Source: G963662905 sp963662905 (GTDB lineage Bacteria > Bacteroidota > Bacteroidia > Bacteroidales > WRLA01). From it: a DNA stretch of 64,000 nucleotides. Position 1 is the stretch's first letter; every line of letters starts with the position of its first letter. Made by a program: the position numbers and the translations under genes. The stretch is from assembly GCA_963662905.2 (NCBI GenBank), contig CAXXFD010000001.1:434001-498000 (forward strand), read 5' to 3'. The notes beneath the pieces were generated by a model that saw only the letters and a program-made list of their open reading frames with translations, made no database searches and had not been told where the DNA came from. Below are positions 44,031 through 52,711 of the stretch, one piece after another.

Positions 44031-44061
44031 AAGAAAGAGCTGTTTCAAGCAGCTCTTTCTT
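44031..44061 (-). promoter_or_regulatory. intercistronic hairpin between the TonB receptor and sucrose phosphorylase genes
   Basis: AAGAAAGAGCTG (44031-44042) and CAGCTCTTTCTT (44050-44061) form a perfect 12-bp stem with a 7-nt loop. It lies in the 60-nt gap between two same-strand genes. There is no strong T run on the minus strand, so it is more likely an attenuator or mRNA-stabilising element than a full terminator. Confidence 0.6.
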
Positions 44062-44076
44062 AAATTTTTGAATTTT

Positions 44077-46743
44077 TTAAAAAGTATAGGTCAATGTAGC
44101 TGTAGTAGCCCGGCCTGTAATGGGTCTTGCCCTCAGGTAATTTGTGGCACCATTAGTAAAGGCATCGCCCTCCATTTCGGTAAATCCAAGGGTATTGGTA
44201 ATATTGTTTGAATTCAGGCGGACATTAAACCCTGGAGCAATATCAAAACCAACAAAAGCGTTGGCATAAACATAGCCCGGTATTACAATATTGTTATCAT
44301 CCTGGGCAAAAACGCTTGTTGTTCCTATTAAACTAAAGCCAATGCTTCCTTTTCCTTTTGCAAAAGCATAGGATGGGCTGATGCTGTAAAGCAAATCGGG
44401 CACACGACGCGGAGTGTTTCCAACCTCATCGGGGTTCAGGCTCTTTTTAATTTCTGCCTTAGTAAAAGTTGCACCGGCAAGCACATTAAAGTTCTTAAAG
44501 CTTGCATTGGCTTCCAGTTCCATGCCATAAGTATTGAAGGTTTTATTGATAATTTTACCAAACTCCTCATTCTGCTCGGATATTTCCGTGTAGAAAGCTG
44601 TTGCAATAAGGCTATAAGAATTTGACTTTAACTTAAATCCCACTTCACCCTGATTGATTTCATCGGCGCTCAGCCCTTCGATGGTTTCGCCATCGTTTGT
44701 AATAAAAGGAGTATAGAGCAAGCGGTCAGCGTTGGCTCGGCCACCTTTGCTATAGCGGGCATAAACGGCTTTATTTTCATCAAGTTTATAATTGGCACCC
44801 AGGGAGTACGAAACATAATTAAAATCGTAATTGACAACATTAGGTTTCACATTATCGATCATCGTAACGCTTTCTTCTATTGGAGAAATAATACCATCAG
44901 CATTTACATCGTATTCTGTTTGGAAATTATTTTGATAGGTTCCGGTTGCACGTCCAAAATCGTAGCGGAAGCTTGCATCAAAGTTCAGTTTGTCTGTAAT
45001 ATCAATTTCAAGGTTTGCATAAGGAGCATCAATAGTATAAGCCATATCGTATGCCCGAGTACAACAATTGCCCCAGAAAGGAGTACCATAAGCAGTCAGT
45101 CCGTTTTCCGAATAAAAAGAGCTGTCGGCACTGGCAATATTCATCAGGCGCGGGCCGTCTTCACCGCTTACATCAGTGAGATAGGACTGCCACAGCCAGT
45201 TCATAGCTATTTTTTGGTATGATTTGTAATAACCTGCCGTTATTTTCACTTTGCCGATATCTTTGGTCAGGAAAACATCATTGGTAAAATTATTCAGATT
45301 TTTCATTTCCACATCAAAAGTATGGATACGCATCAGAAGGCCATTTCCGTTGAGATTATCAATTTCGGATTGAGAGAGCGGATTACCTGCATTGGCGCCG
45401 TTTGCATAGCTGAGTGTATAGTTATCACCGGCCATATCGGTAGCAATAGTGTTTGCATCGGCAACCTGAGCCGGGAAAGGGGAATTAAAAGTACCCTTAA
45501 TAAAAGCCAGTCGTGCACGTTGCTTAATGCGCCATCCATCGCCCAGTTCAAAATTAAATTCCGAACCGATTGCGCTCACCTCCGGGTGCATCCCATCAGC
45601 GATATTACTGGTACGGCGATTTCCGTTGGCATCGAGGCCGGAAAGCAGCAGGAAATCGGGGCTTTGGAGTGTATATTTCGTAAGGTCGAAGCCTTCAATA
45701 GATTCCAGGTTTGGATTGTCGGCATTACCAGTAGCTTTTACAGGCATAGGCATATAACTGATGACTTTATCGTTTAGATATTTAAAATAAACCCTTGCAT
45801 ATCCTCTGTCAAATTCTTTTGTAATATTTGCTTTAAATTGTCCTCCTTTGTTGGCTGTATATCCGGGGTTTCTGGGGCCATCACCGGAGCGGAAGAAACC
45901 CCCTACATGAAAACGGAAGCCATCACCAATTGGGGAACCATATTCAAAATCGGTACGCAGTGAACGATAATCCACACCCATTGTTGTTGCGATAGCACCA
46001 CCTTCAATTGCGCCTGTGCGGCTAATAAAGTTGATGATACCAGCGGGAGAGTTGCTTGCCAGTGTAGAAGCAGACCCCCCCTTCAATGCCTCGATACGGG
46101 CAATATTAAAATCAGAACGCAGGAATATATCTGCATTACCAAAAGATATATCGCCAAATTGCAAAACCGGAAGGCCATCTTCATGAAGCTGCAAAAATTT
46201 TGAGCCACCGGAAGCGACAGGCACACCGCGAACTGCGATATTTGCATTTCCTTCACCGCCGGACGCTTCAACACGGATACCCGGAATAGTTTTAAAAATC
46301 TCGGCTGTTGTTTGGGCACCAAATTCTTTAAGCGTTTTTGGTTTAAGGCTGGTAAGCGCCACACTGGATTCGATAGCAGATTTCTGGTTAACAACGCCGG
46401 TTACCACAAATTCATCGAGGCCCAAAGCATCGGCATCAAGCGCAAAATCTAAGGTAATGGTTTCTCCATCAGTAAATTTAATTTCTTTTTCCTGTGCAGA
46501 ATAGCCCACATATGACACTACTATTACCTGATTGCCGGATTCGATATTCGCAAGCAGATAATTACCATCGAGGCCGGTAGTGGTCCCTTTAACGGTACCT
46601 TTCACCATAATAGTGGCCCCAATAAGGGTTTCATTAGTACTGGCATCGCGAACAGTACCTTTTAAAGTCGCATTGCCTTGGGCATAAGAACCCACAGACC
46701 AAACGGCCATTAATAAAAAAGCGAGTAACTTTACGTGATTCAT
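44077..46743 (-). CDS. TonB-dependent outer membrane receptor of the sucrose locus
   Basis: This 888-residue receptor has a signal peptide (MNHVKLLAFLLMAVWSVGSY, cleavage near AQG). A carboxypeptidase-regulatory-like domain spans about 24-110 (NATLKGTVRDASTNETLIGA, GLDGNYLLANIESG). A plug domain lies at about 125-240 (TTAEIFKTIPGIRVEASGGE, SNSPAGIINFISRTG). A 22-strand-type barrel ends in the aromatic C-terminus TATLTYTF. There is no SusD partner, so it resembles classic TonB receptors more than SusCD pairs. By context it takes up sucrose or a sucrose-containing saccharide. It has a good promoter and an operator cluster upstream. Confidence 0.9.
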   Translation of the reverse strand: MNHVKLLAFLLMAVWSVGSYAQGNATLKGTVRDASTNETLIGATIMVKGTVKGTTTGLDGNYLLANIESGNQVIVVSYVGYSAQEKEIKFTDGETITLDFALDADALGLDEFVVTGVVNQKSAIESSVALTSLKPKTLKEFGAQTTAEIFKTIPGIRVEASGGEGNANIAVRGVPVASGGSKFLQLHEDGLPVLQFGDISFGNADIFLRSDFNIARIEALKGGSASTLASNSPAGIINFISRTGAIEGGAIATTMGVDYRSLRTDFEYGSPIGDGFRFHVGGFFRSGDGPRNPGYTANKGGQFKANITKEFDRGYARVYFKYLNDKVISYMPMPVKATGNADNPNLESIEGFDLTKYTLQSPDFLLLSGLDANGNRRTSNIADGMHPEVSAIGSEFNFELGDGWRIKQRARLAFIKGTFNSPFPAQVADANTIATDMAGDNYTLSYANGANAGNPLSQSEIDNLNGNGLLMRIHTFDVEMKNLNNFTNDVFLTKDIGKVKITAGYYKSYQKIAMNWLWQSYLTDVSGEDGPRLMNIASADSSFYSENGLTAYGTPFWGNCCTRAYDMAYTIDAPYANLEIDITDKLNFDASFRYDFGRATGTYQNNFQTEYDVNADGIISPIEESVTMIDNVKPNVVNYDFNYVSYSLGANYKLDENKAVYARYSKGGRANADRLLYTPFITNDGETIEGLSADEINQGEVGFKLKSNSYSLIATAFYTEISEQNEEFGKIINKTFNTYGMELEANASFKNFNVLAGATFTKAEIKKSLNPDEVGNTPRRVPDLLYSISPSYAFAKGKGSIGFSLIGTTSVFAQDDNNIVIPGYVYANAFVGFDIAPGFNVRLNSNNITNTLGFTEMEGDAFTNGATNYLRARPITGRATTATLTYTF

Positions 46744-46811
46744 GTTGGTAGAGATTTAATTGAACATAAAAATATGACTAAGTAAAATTAAAAGACGCAT
46801 TTTGCTAAAAA

Positions 46812-46842
46812 CAAAAGTAGAGCAAAAAACCATTAAATCAAG
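46812..46842 (-). promoter_or_regulatory. promoter of the TonB receptor/sucrose operon
   Basis: On the minus strand: CTTG, a 19-nt spacer, then TACTTTTG, matching the Bacteroidota -33 TTTG and -7 TAnnTTTG boxes at the right distance. Transcription would start about 60 nt before the receptor ATG. Confidence 0.6.
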
Positions 46843-46877
46843 TTCATTAAGCACTGAATACCAGTCTTTTCCAACGC

Positions 46878-46910
46878 AAACGTTTTCGCAAACGTTTTCG
46901 CAATCGATTG
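46878..46910. promoter_or_regulatory. cluster of three LacI-type operators
   Basis: Two AAACGTTT palindromes (46878-46885 and 46890-46897, each within GCAAACGTTTTCGC) and one CAATCGATTG palindrome (46901-46910) lie side by side. All have the central CG typical of LacI-family sites. The LacI gene starts at 47250. The cluster is about 36 nt upstream of the -33 box. Confidence 0.7.
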
Positions 46911-46982
46911 TTGTTGATAACTTTTTTTCGCGAAAAACCGCATTCTTTAAGTATTTTTAACCTTTGAATGAAAAAAGTTAAT

Positions 46983-47205
46983 TAGTGCTTGTCCATAATG
47001 TCTCCCGAAGCTTTGGGATTATTTATTCTATTGTAAATTTTGGCTCGGCTGTTTTACTTTGGCACGCTTACTTCGGCTATGCTTACTTCGGCTACGCTTA
47101 CTTCGGCTACGCTCAGCACATCGCAGCACATCGCAGCACATCGCGGTATAACATCTCGAACTCGAACATTCTGAATCAAGCCCAGTACTTTATAGACCAA
47201 CACTA
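46983..47205. repeat. interspersed intergenic repeat, copy B, with internal tandem repeats
   Basis: It shares blocks, mostly inverted, with positions 1-370. Inside are three tandem 15-bp units of CGCTTACTTCGGCTA (47065-47109) and three tandem 10-bp units of CAGCACATCG (47114-47143). An open frame runs through it, but its product is just the translated repeat. The rest of the 46744-47249 gap holds the promoter and operators. Confidence 0.7.
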
Positions 47206-47249
47206 ATTAAGGGAATCGAAAAACCGGAAAATCACTTAAAATCAATAGC

Positions 47250-48263
47250 GTGAAAACGTCTCCCATCACAATAAAAGACATCGCCAAACTGGTCGGCGTT
47301 TCTGTATCAACGGTAAGCCGTGCATTGAAAGATCATCCGGACATCAGTCAGGAAACCAAAGATGCCATAAAATCTGTTGCTGCCAGCCTGCATTACCGAC
47401 CTAGTCAGGTAGCAGTCAGTTTACGGCTAAAGAAAAGCAAGGTAATTGCCGTACTGCTTCCAAAAATATATAGCTTTTTCTATCCTACAGTGGTAAACGG
47501 CATTGAGGAAGTTGCCAACCAATACGGATACCATTTAATGATACTCCAGTCAAACGAGTCATATCTCAAAGAAGTTGAAAACACTAACATATTACTTGCC
47601 AATAATATTGCTGGTGTATTGGCCGCAGTATCCCGGCAGACCAAAGATTTCCAACATTTCCAGAACGTAATGGACTCCGGCATTCCCATTGTCTTTTTCG
47701 ACAGGGTTCCGGGGGGAATTTCCGGTGATATGGTTTTGGTAGATGATGCCAGCGGAGCCTATGAGGCAACAAAGCACCTGATTGAAAGAGGAAAAAAACG
47801 CATTGCAATCTGTATTGGCAATAGAGATTTGTTGATCAGCATCAACCGTTTGAACGGCTACAAACAGGCTTTGAATGATTTCGGCATTCCTTTTTATGAT
47901 GAATACATTGTTTCTGCCGAGAGCCCTGATGAAGCAACTGAAAAAACTGCATATTTATTAGATCTTCCCGTTGTGCCTGACAGCATATTTGCCATTAGTG
48001 GACTAACGATGTCGGGTATTATAAAAGAAGTTTACAGAAGAAAAATAAAAATCCCAAAAGAACTATCTCTCATCGGTTTCTGCGAAGACACTTTCTGTGA
48101 GCTTTATAACCCTCAGCTTAGTGCAATATTACCTATGGGATACGAAACCGGCAAAAGAGCCGCTGAAAAACTTTTCGAAAAAATTCTTGAAGACAAAGAC
48201 AAAGCGTCACAGCCCGAAACCATTATGCTAAAAAGCAAGCTGGTTATCAGGGATTCAAGCTAA
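47250..48263 (+). CDS. LacI-family transcriptional regulator
   Basis: This 337-residue regulator has an N-terminal helix-turn-helix (ITIKDIAKLVGVSVSTVSRA) and hinge helix (YRPSQVAVSLRLKKS). A periplasmic-binding-protein-like sensor domain spans about 62-335 (VIAVLLPKIYSFFYPTVVNG, GIPIVFFDRVPGG, LSLIGFCEDTF). It lies between the TonB receptor/sucrose phosphorylase operon and the symporter/fructokinase genes, so it is the obvious local regulator. The palindromes at 46878-46910 are its probable sites. The effector is likely sucrose, fructose or a phosphate of these, by context. Confidence 0.92.
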   Translation: MKTSPITIKDIAKLVGVSVSTVSRALKDHPDISQETKDAIKSVAASLHYRPSQVAVSLRLKKSKVIAVLLPKIYSFFYPTVVNGIEEVANQYGYHLMILQSNESYLKEVENTNILLANNIAGVLAAVSRQTKDFQHFQNVMDSGIPIVFFDRVPGGISGDMVLVDDASGAYEATKHLIERGKKRIAICIGNRDLLISINRLNGYKQALNDFGIPFYDEYIVSAESPDEATEKTAYLLDLPVVPDSIFAISGLTMSGIIKEVYRRKIKIPKELSLIGFCEDTFCELYNPQLSAILPMGYETGKRAAEKLFEKILEDKDKASQPETIMLKSKLVIRDSS

Positions 48264-48312
48264 AAAAGTATTGGCATGAAATTCCATTGCAACGTTTGTC
48301 ATCTATTCCATA

Positions 48313-48352
48313 CCAGTTTTGATCAAACGCATTAATTTTTTGATCAAACTGG
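48313..48352. terminator. palindromic hairpin between convergent lacI-type and symporter genes
   Basis: CCAGTTTTGATCAAA (48313-48327) pairs with TTTGATCAAACTGG (48339-48352). Each arm itself contains the 10-bp palindrome TTTGATCAAA. It lies between convergent stops at 48263 and 48460 and may serve as a terminator. The nested palindromes could also bind a protein. Confidence 0.5.
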
Positions 48353-48459
48353 ATCAGGAAAAATAAAGCTTGTATTTTGCTGTGCCATACAAATTGTCTG
48401 GATCATTATTCATCATCATGCAAACCTTTTTGACCCACCGAAAGGGTTCAATAAATGTT

Positions 48460-49908
48460 TTACAAAGATTTGGGCGAATTCCCTGCCCGCCAGTGCCTTT
48501 CGATATCTTCGAGAGTTTTGCCTTTGGTTTCGGGGATATATTTCAAACCCCACAGAATTCCCAGAAATGCAACGGCTGCATAAACAAAAAATGAACCCGC
48601 CGGATTGGGGTCTGTCATGGTTTTCTGGACACCTTTAACGGTTTGGTGGCGAATTATTTCCATATCCTGGCTTGTAAAAAGCCATGCCATTTTCAAAAAA
48701 GTAAATGCGACGACGGCATTAAAAAACCAATTTGAAAAAGCGCCGGCACTTACCCCCAGCCCACGGTATTTCGTTGGGAAAACTTCGGAAATAATAAGCC
48801 ATCCCAATGGACCTAAGCTTACAGCGAAAAACATAATATAAAGAATCATAGTGCCTACGGTAACCCATTTCATTGATTCCCCGAGGCTGTCTTTGAACAG
48901 AAAAAACATGCCCAACGCAATGAGCGCGGCCATCATGCCGGTCAACCCGATAAAATACAGTTTTCTACGGCCAATACGATCCACCAGGTACATGGAGAGG
49001 ATTGTAGTGCCCACATTCACCAGGCCAACGCTTACTGTTGCGGCGATTGCAGCTTTTGCCCCACTAAAACCGGCAAAAAGGAAAATTGTGGGCGCATAGT
49101 AAATTACGGTATTGATGCCCACAAACTGTTGGATAAACATTATTCCCACAGCAATAAAGAGAGGCACGCGCCAGGTTTTGGAGAATAATTCCTTAAAACG
49201 GGCTTTATTGGCATCTCGTTGCAGTTCCGTTTTTATATTTTGGAGGGAATCCTGAAAGTCCTCTTCATTTTCCACTTTTGCAAGGATACGTTCCCCTTCT
49301 TCGTTGCGGCCCCTGCTAAACAGCCATCGCGGTGTTTCGGGCAGGAAGAGCATGCCACCAAACAAAACAAGAGCTGGAATTACGCCTACATAAAACATCC
49401 AGCGCCATGAGTATGGGTTTTGATCATTGGCAAAAGCCAAATCGGAAAAATAGGAAACAACAATACCTATGGTAATCATTAATTGAAATGCCGAAACCAG
49501 CGCGCCCCTGATATGCGCCGGTGAAACCTCTGAAATATAAAGGGGCACAGCAATAGATGAAACGCCAATAGAGACACCAATTATGATACGGCTTAGCATA
49601 AGCATTTCATAACCAACAGAAGCTCCGCACATTACAGATCCCAGGATAAAAATCAATGAAGTGAGTAAAATAACCTTTTTACGCCCGTATTTATCGGCAA
49701 GGCGGCCTCCGGACATTGCGCCCAAAAAAGCTCCGATTAAAACAGCTGTAGTAATCCAGCCTTCCTGATCGGTATTCAGGTTCCAGCTTTCCTGGAGAAA
49801 GGGCAGGGCGCCACTGATTACTCCGGTATCAAACCCAAACAACAATCCGCCAAAAGCTGCAATAGCAGCAATAATAATGACTTCACCTTTACTTTGTTTC
49901 TTGCTCAT
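48460..49908 (-). CDS. sugar:H+ symporter (MFS sugar porter family)
   Basis: This 482-residue transporter has 12 transmembrane segments and the sugar porter signatures: AAFGGLLFGFDTGVISGALP, GRLADKYGRKKV, RIIIGVSIGVSS, PETPRWL, VDRIGRRKLYFIG and YIPETKGKTLEDIE. The family carries hexoses, pentoses or fructose. Next to fructokinase, fructose or glucose is the likely cargo. I start at MSKKQSKGEV (49908). The frame extends 15 codons upstream. It is convergent with the LacI gene. Confidence 0.92.
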   Translation of the reverse strand: MSKKQSKGEVIIIAAIAAFGGLLFGFDTGVISGALPFLQESWNLNTDQEGWITTAVLIGAFLGAMSGGRLADKYGRKKVILLTSLIFILGSVMCGASVGYEMLMLSRIIIGVSIGVSSIAVPLYISEVSPAHIRGALVSAFQLMITIGIVVSYFSDLAFANDQNPYSWRWMFYVGVIPALVLFGGMLFLPETPRWLFSRGRNEEGERILAKVENEEDFQDSLQNIKTELQRDANKARFKELFSKTWRVPLFIAVGIMFIQQFVGINTVIYYAPTIFLFAGFSGAKAAIAATVSVGLVNVGTTILSMYLVDRIGRRKLYFIGLTGMMAALIALGMFFLFKDSLGESMKWVTVGTMILYIMFFAVSLGPLGWLIISEVFPTKYRGLGVSAGAFSNWFFNAVVAFTFLKMAWLFTSQDMEIIRHQTVKGVQKTMTDPNPAGSFFVYAAVAFLGILWGLKYIPETKGKTLEDIERHWRAGNSPKSL

Positions 49909-50021
49909 AATTTTGCTTTTTTTGGTTACTTTGAGGAAAGGAAAAATCTTCAATTACCTTTTTTGGTAGGCTATTAGATATAACCACTGAAACCAAGGCA
50001 ATGAAAATACGATCTGATTTT

Positions 50022-50050
50022 CAAATATAGGGTTTTTAGATATAAAAACC
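50022..50050 (-). promoter_or_regulatory. candidate promoter and operator of the sugar symporter gene
   Basis: The minus-strand -7 box TATATTTG (plus strand 50022-50029) is preceded by the inverted repeat GGTTTTTA-GATA-TAAAAACC (50031-50050). The repeat lies between the -33 and -7 positions, where a repressor would block transcription. It is unlike the CG-centred operators at 46878-46910, so another regulator may act here. Confidence 0.4.
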
Positions 50051-50194
50051 TAAAGCAAAATTATCATTTGCAAAACGGCAATGGAATTAAACCTCAAAAT
50101 AATTTTATAAACCCCTCTATATCAAAGACATTTAGCGCGCCAAAAACTTTACATTTGCGATAAAAGATCTCCTGTCAACAAGCAAGAAATGCTT

Positions 50195-51082
50195 CTATAA
50201 AAAAGCTTCAATATCACTTAAGCTGTATTCGGGTGTACCGCCCTCTTGTGTGGCCACATAGGCACCGGTAGCACAGGCAAAAACAAGGGCTTCTTCCGTT
50301 GATTTTCCAAGAAGCAGGGAAGAAACAAAACCGGCCAGGAAAGCATCGCCGGCACCAACGGTATCTACCGCTTTGATTTTAAATCCCGGATGCTCGAAAA
50401 ACACGCCATTTTCCAATACCACTGCACCCTTTGCTCCGCGGGTCAGCACGATCATTGCGCATTGATAAAAACCGGCAAGCCATAGCATCAGTTCATTCTG
50501 ATTTAGATGACTCTTATTATGCCAGGACGCGATTGCTTCCAATTCATCATCATTGATTTTCAGCACATCTGCCCTTTTCAGAATCATTTCCACTATTTCC
50601 CGTTTATCAAAAGGAGGGCGCAAATTCACATCAACAAACTTCAGTACATTGGCATTCAATAGTTTCGCAATAGTTCCCCTTGATGTTTTATTTCTGGATG
50701 CCAATGTGCCCGTAAGGATAATCCCGGCCTGATCTGCCTGCATTTTTAGCTGTTCGTTCATTTCCAAAGCATCCCAGGCAACAGGTTCGCAAATTTCATA
50801 GCTTGCATTGTTCTGTTTGTCGAGATGAACCAGCACTTCACTTGTGGGCAAAACATCATCTGTTTGTATCAACTGAACATCAAGCCCTTTTGAAGCCATA
50901 AAATCAACAAGTTTAGCGCCTGCTTCATCTTTGCCTACCCTACTGGATAAATGAACATCAATACCCAGACGTTTCATATGGATCGCGACATTCATAGGAG
51001 CTCCTCCGGGTTTCGCTCCGGCAGGAAGTTTATCCCACAGCACTTCCCCAACACACAAAACTTTCCTGTTTTTAAAATTCAT
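50195..51082 (-). CDS. fructokinase, PfkB family
   Basis: This 295-residue sugar kinase has PfkB signatures: GEVLWDKLPAGAKPGGAPMN near the N-terminus, substrate-binding residues in AIHMKRLGIDVHLSSRVGKD, and the anion-hole/catalytic motif VDTVGAGDAFLAGF near residue 240. Such kinases phosphorylate fructose with ATP. Here it would trap the fructose released by sucrose phosphorylase. It lies upstream of the symporter on the same strand, with a 286-nt gap that probably holds a separate promoter. Confidence 0.9.
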   Translation of the reverse strand: MNFKNRKVLCVGEVLWDKLPAGAKPGGAPMNVAIHMKRLGIDVHLSSRVGKDEAGAKLVDFMASKGLDVQLIQTDDVLPTSEVLVHLDKQNNASYEICEPVAWDALEMNEQLKMQADQAGIILTGTLASRNKTSRGTIAKLLNANVLKFVDVNLRPPFDKREIVEMILKRADVLKINDDELEAIASWHNKSHLNQNELMLWLAGFYQCAMIVLTRGAKGAVVLENGVFFEHPGFKIKAVDTVGAGDAFLAGFVSSLLLGKSTEEALVFACATGAYVATQEGGTPEYSLSDIEAFL

Positions 51083-51258
51083 AGCAGTATATTTCTGATG
51101 CCAAATATTTCCGAACTAAAATCTTCAAATTTCAGCATCTGTTTATTCCGTACAAAAATGCAAAATTCTCAGAAACTCCGAATTGATTCCGGAATATACA
51201 CGATCAAATTTAACACATACCACAACAATTATTCTATATTTGCAGCTAATTTTTTGGC

Positions 51259-52710
51259 ATGCTTTTTAGTTCACTCATATTTCTTTTTGTTTTTCTGCCG
51301 GTAGTTATCATTTTATACTATCTGGTACGCAACGAATACCGCAACCGTCTTCTATTAATTGCCAGTCTTATCTTTTTTGCATGGGGCGGGGTAAGCTACA
51401 GTATCCTGCTGATCGCTTCGCTACTGATCAACTATACTGCGGGGCGCATGATTGACCGCGATCGCGGAACTCCCCGGGCAAAAGCATGGCTCATCATTGG
51501 TGTTGTATTGAACCTTGGTATGCTGGGCGTATTCAAATACGGCAATTTTGTTGTTGAAAACATCAATTATTTTTTGAAATGGTTTGGGGACAATCCCCTG
51601 CCCGACCCCGGGATCATCCTGCCGCTTGGGATCAGTTTTTATACTTTTCAGGCGATGTCCTACATCATTGATGTTTATCGAAAGGAAGCTGAAGTACAGA
51701 AGAATTTTTTCAAACTCGCACTCTATATCAGCTTTTTTCCACAGCTCATTGCCGGCCCGATTGTTCGTTATCAAAACATTGCAGCGCAATTAACTTTCCG
51801 CAAGCACCACCGCTCCAATTTCACTTATGGTATCCAGCGCTTTGTGATTGGCCTTTCGAAAAAAGTTTTACTGGCCAATCAGTTTGGGCTTATAGCAGAT
51901 AAAGCTTTCGCCTTGCAACTTGGCGAGATCAACTCCACTACGAGCTGGGTAGGCGTATTGGCCTATACCATGCAGATATATTTCGATTTCTCAGGATATT
52001 CAGACATGGCCATTGGCCTGGGTCGTATGTTTGGCTTCCAATTGCCCGAAAACTTCAATTATCCCTATGTATCACGGTCGATACGTGAGTTTTGGCAACG
52101 CTGGCATATGACCTTATCCATCTGGTTTAAGAATTACCTGTATTTCCCGCTTGGCGGTAGCCGGAAAGGCCCGACACGAACAATCATCAACCTTTTGCTG
52201 GTATTTTTTGCCACATCCATTTGGCATGGTGCCAGCTGGAATTTTGTGATCTGGGGCATGACGCACGGTTTTTTTATGATGCTTGAACGCCTTGGTCTTG
52301 GTAAAATAATTGACCGTTTATGGCGCCCTTTCCAGCATCTTTATGCTATGTTTATCATCATCGTGACCCGGGTATTTTTCCGTGCCGAAGGTTTTGATTT
52401 CGCCTGGGGCTATTTTAAAAAGCTCTACACATTTGATTTTGGCCCGATGCATATTAATGTTTGGGACTACTTTAACCAAAGTTCTTTTTATCTAATCATA
52501 TTTTTTGGCATCCTGACCGCTGTCCCTTTCTGGCCGTGGCTGAACGGCATTTTGAAAAACCAATATAAAAAGCTTGAAGGAACTCCCAAATCTATTGCTG
52601 CCAATACCTATCAAATTACGGAAACACTACTGATCATTGCAGGACTATTTTTTAGTGCCCTGATGCTTTTGGGCGATGCGTATAATCCTTTTATCTATTT
52701 CCGTTTTTAA
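51259..52710 (+). CDS. MBOAT family O-acyltransferase (AlgI-like)
   Basis: This 483-residue multi-pass membrane enzyme carries the MBOAT/AlgI hallmarks: FVFLPVVIILYYL at the start, LPLGISFYTFQAMSYIIDVY, FFPQLIAGPIVRY, QIYFDFSGYSDMAIGLGRMF, FNYPYVSRSIREFWQRWHMT, and the His motif TSIWHGASWNFVIWGMTHG. AlgI-type proteins move acetyl groups across the inner membrane to modify exopolysaccharide. The AlgJ-like gene follows after 1 nt. A -7-like TATATTTG lies at 51235-51242. Confidence 0.92.
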   Translation: MLFSSLIFLFVFLPVVIILYYLVRNEYRNRLLLIASLIFFAWGGVSYSILLIASLLINYTAGRMIDRDRGTPRAKAWLIIGVVLNLGMLGVFKYGNFVVENINYFLKWFGDNPLPDPGIILPLGISFYTFQAMSYIIDVYRKEAEVQKNFFKLALYISFFPQLIAGPIVRYQNIAAQLTFRKHHRSNFTYGIQRFVIGLSKKVLLANQFGLIADKAFALQLGEINSTTSWVGVLAYTMQIYFDFSGYSDMAIGLGRMFGFQLPENFNYPYVSRSIREFWQRWHMTLSIWFKNYLYFPLGGSRKGPTRTIINLLLVFFATSIWHGASWNFVIWGMTHGFFMMLERLGLGKIIDRLWRPFQHLYAMFIIIVTRVFFRAEGFDFAWGYFKKLYTFDFGPMHINVWDYFNQSSFYLIIFFGILTAVPFWPWLNGILKNQYKKLEGTPKSIAANTYQITETLLIIAGLFFSALMLLGDAYNPFIYFRF

Positions 52711-52711
52711 T

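Noticed and set aside
47065..47143. CRISPR-like tandem repeats
   Set aside because: The units are directly adjacent with no spacers, and derive from an intergenic repeat.
46985..47206. Open frame through the intergenic repeat (repeated HAYFGY peptide)
   Set aside because: The peptide is only the translation of the 15-bp and 10-bp tandem units; there is no signal or family support.
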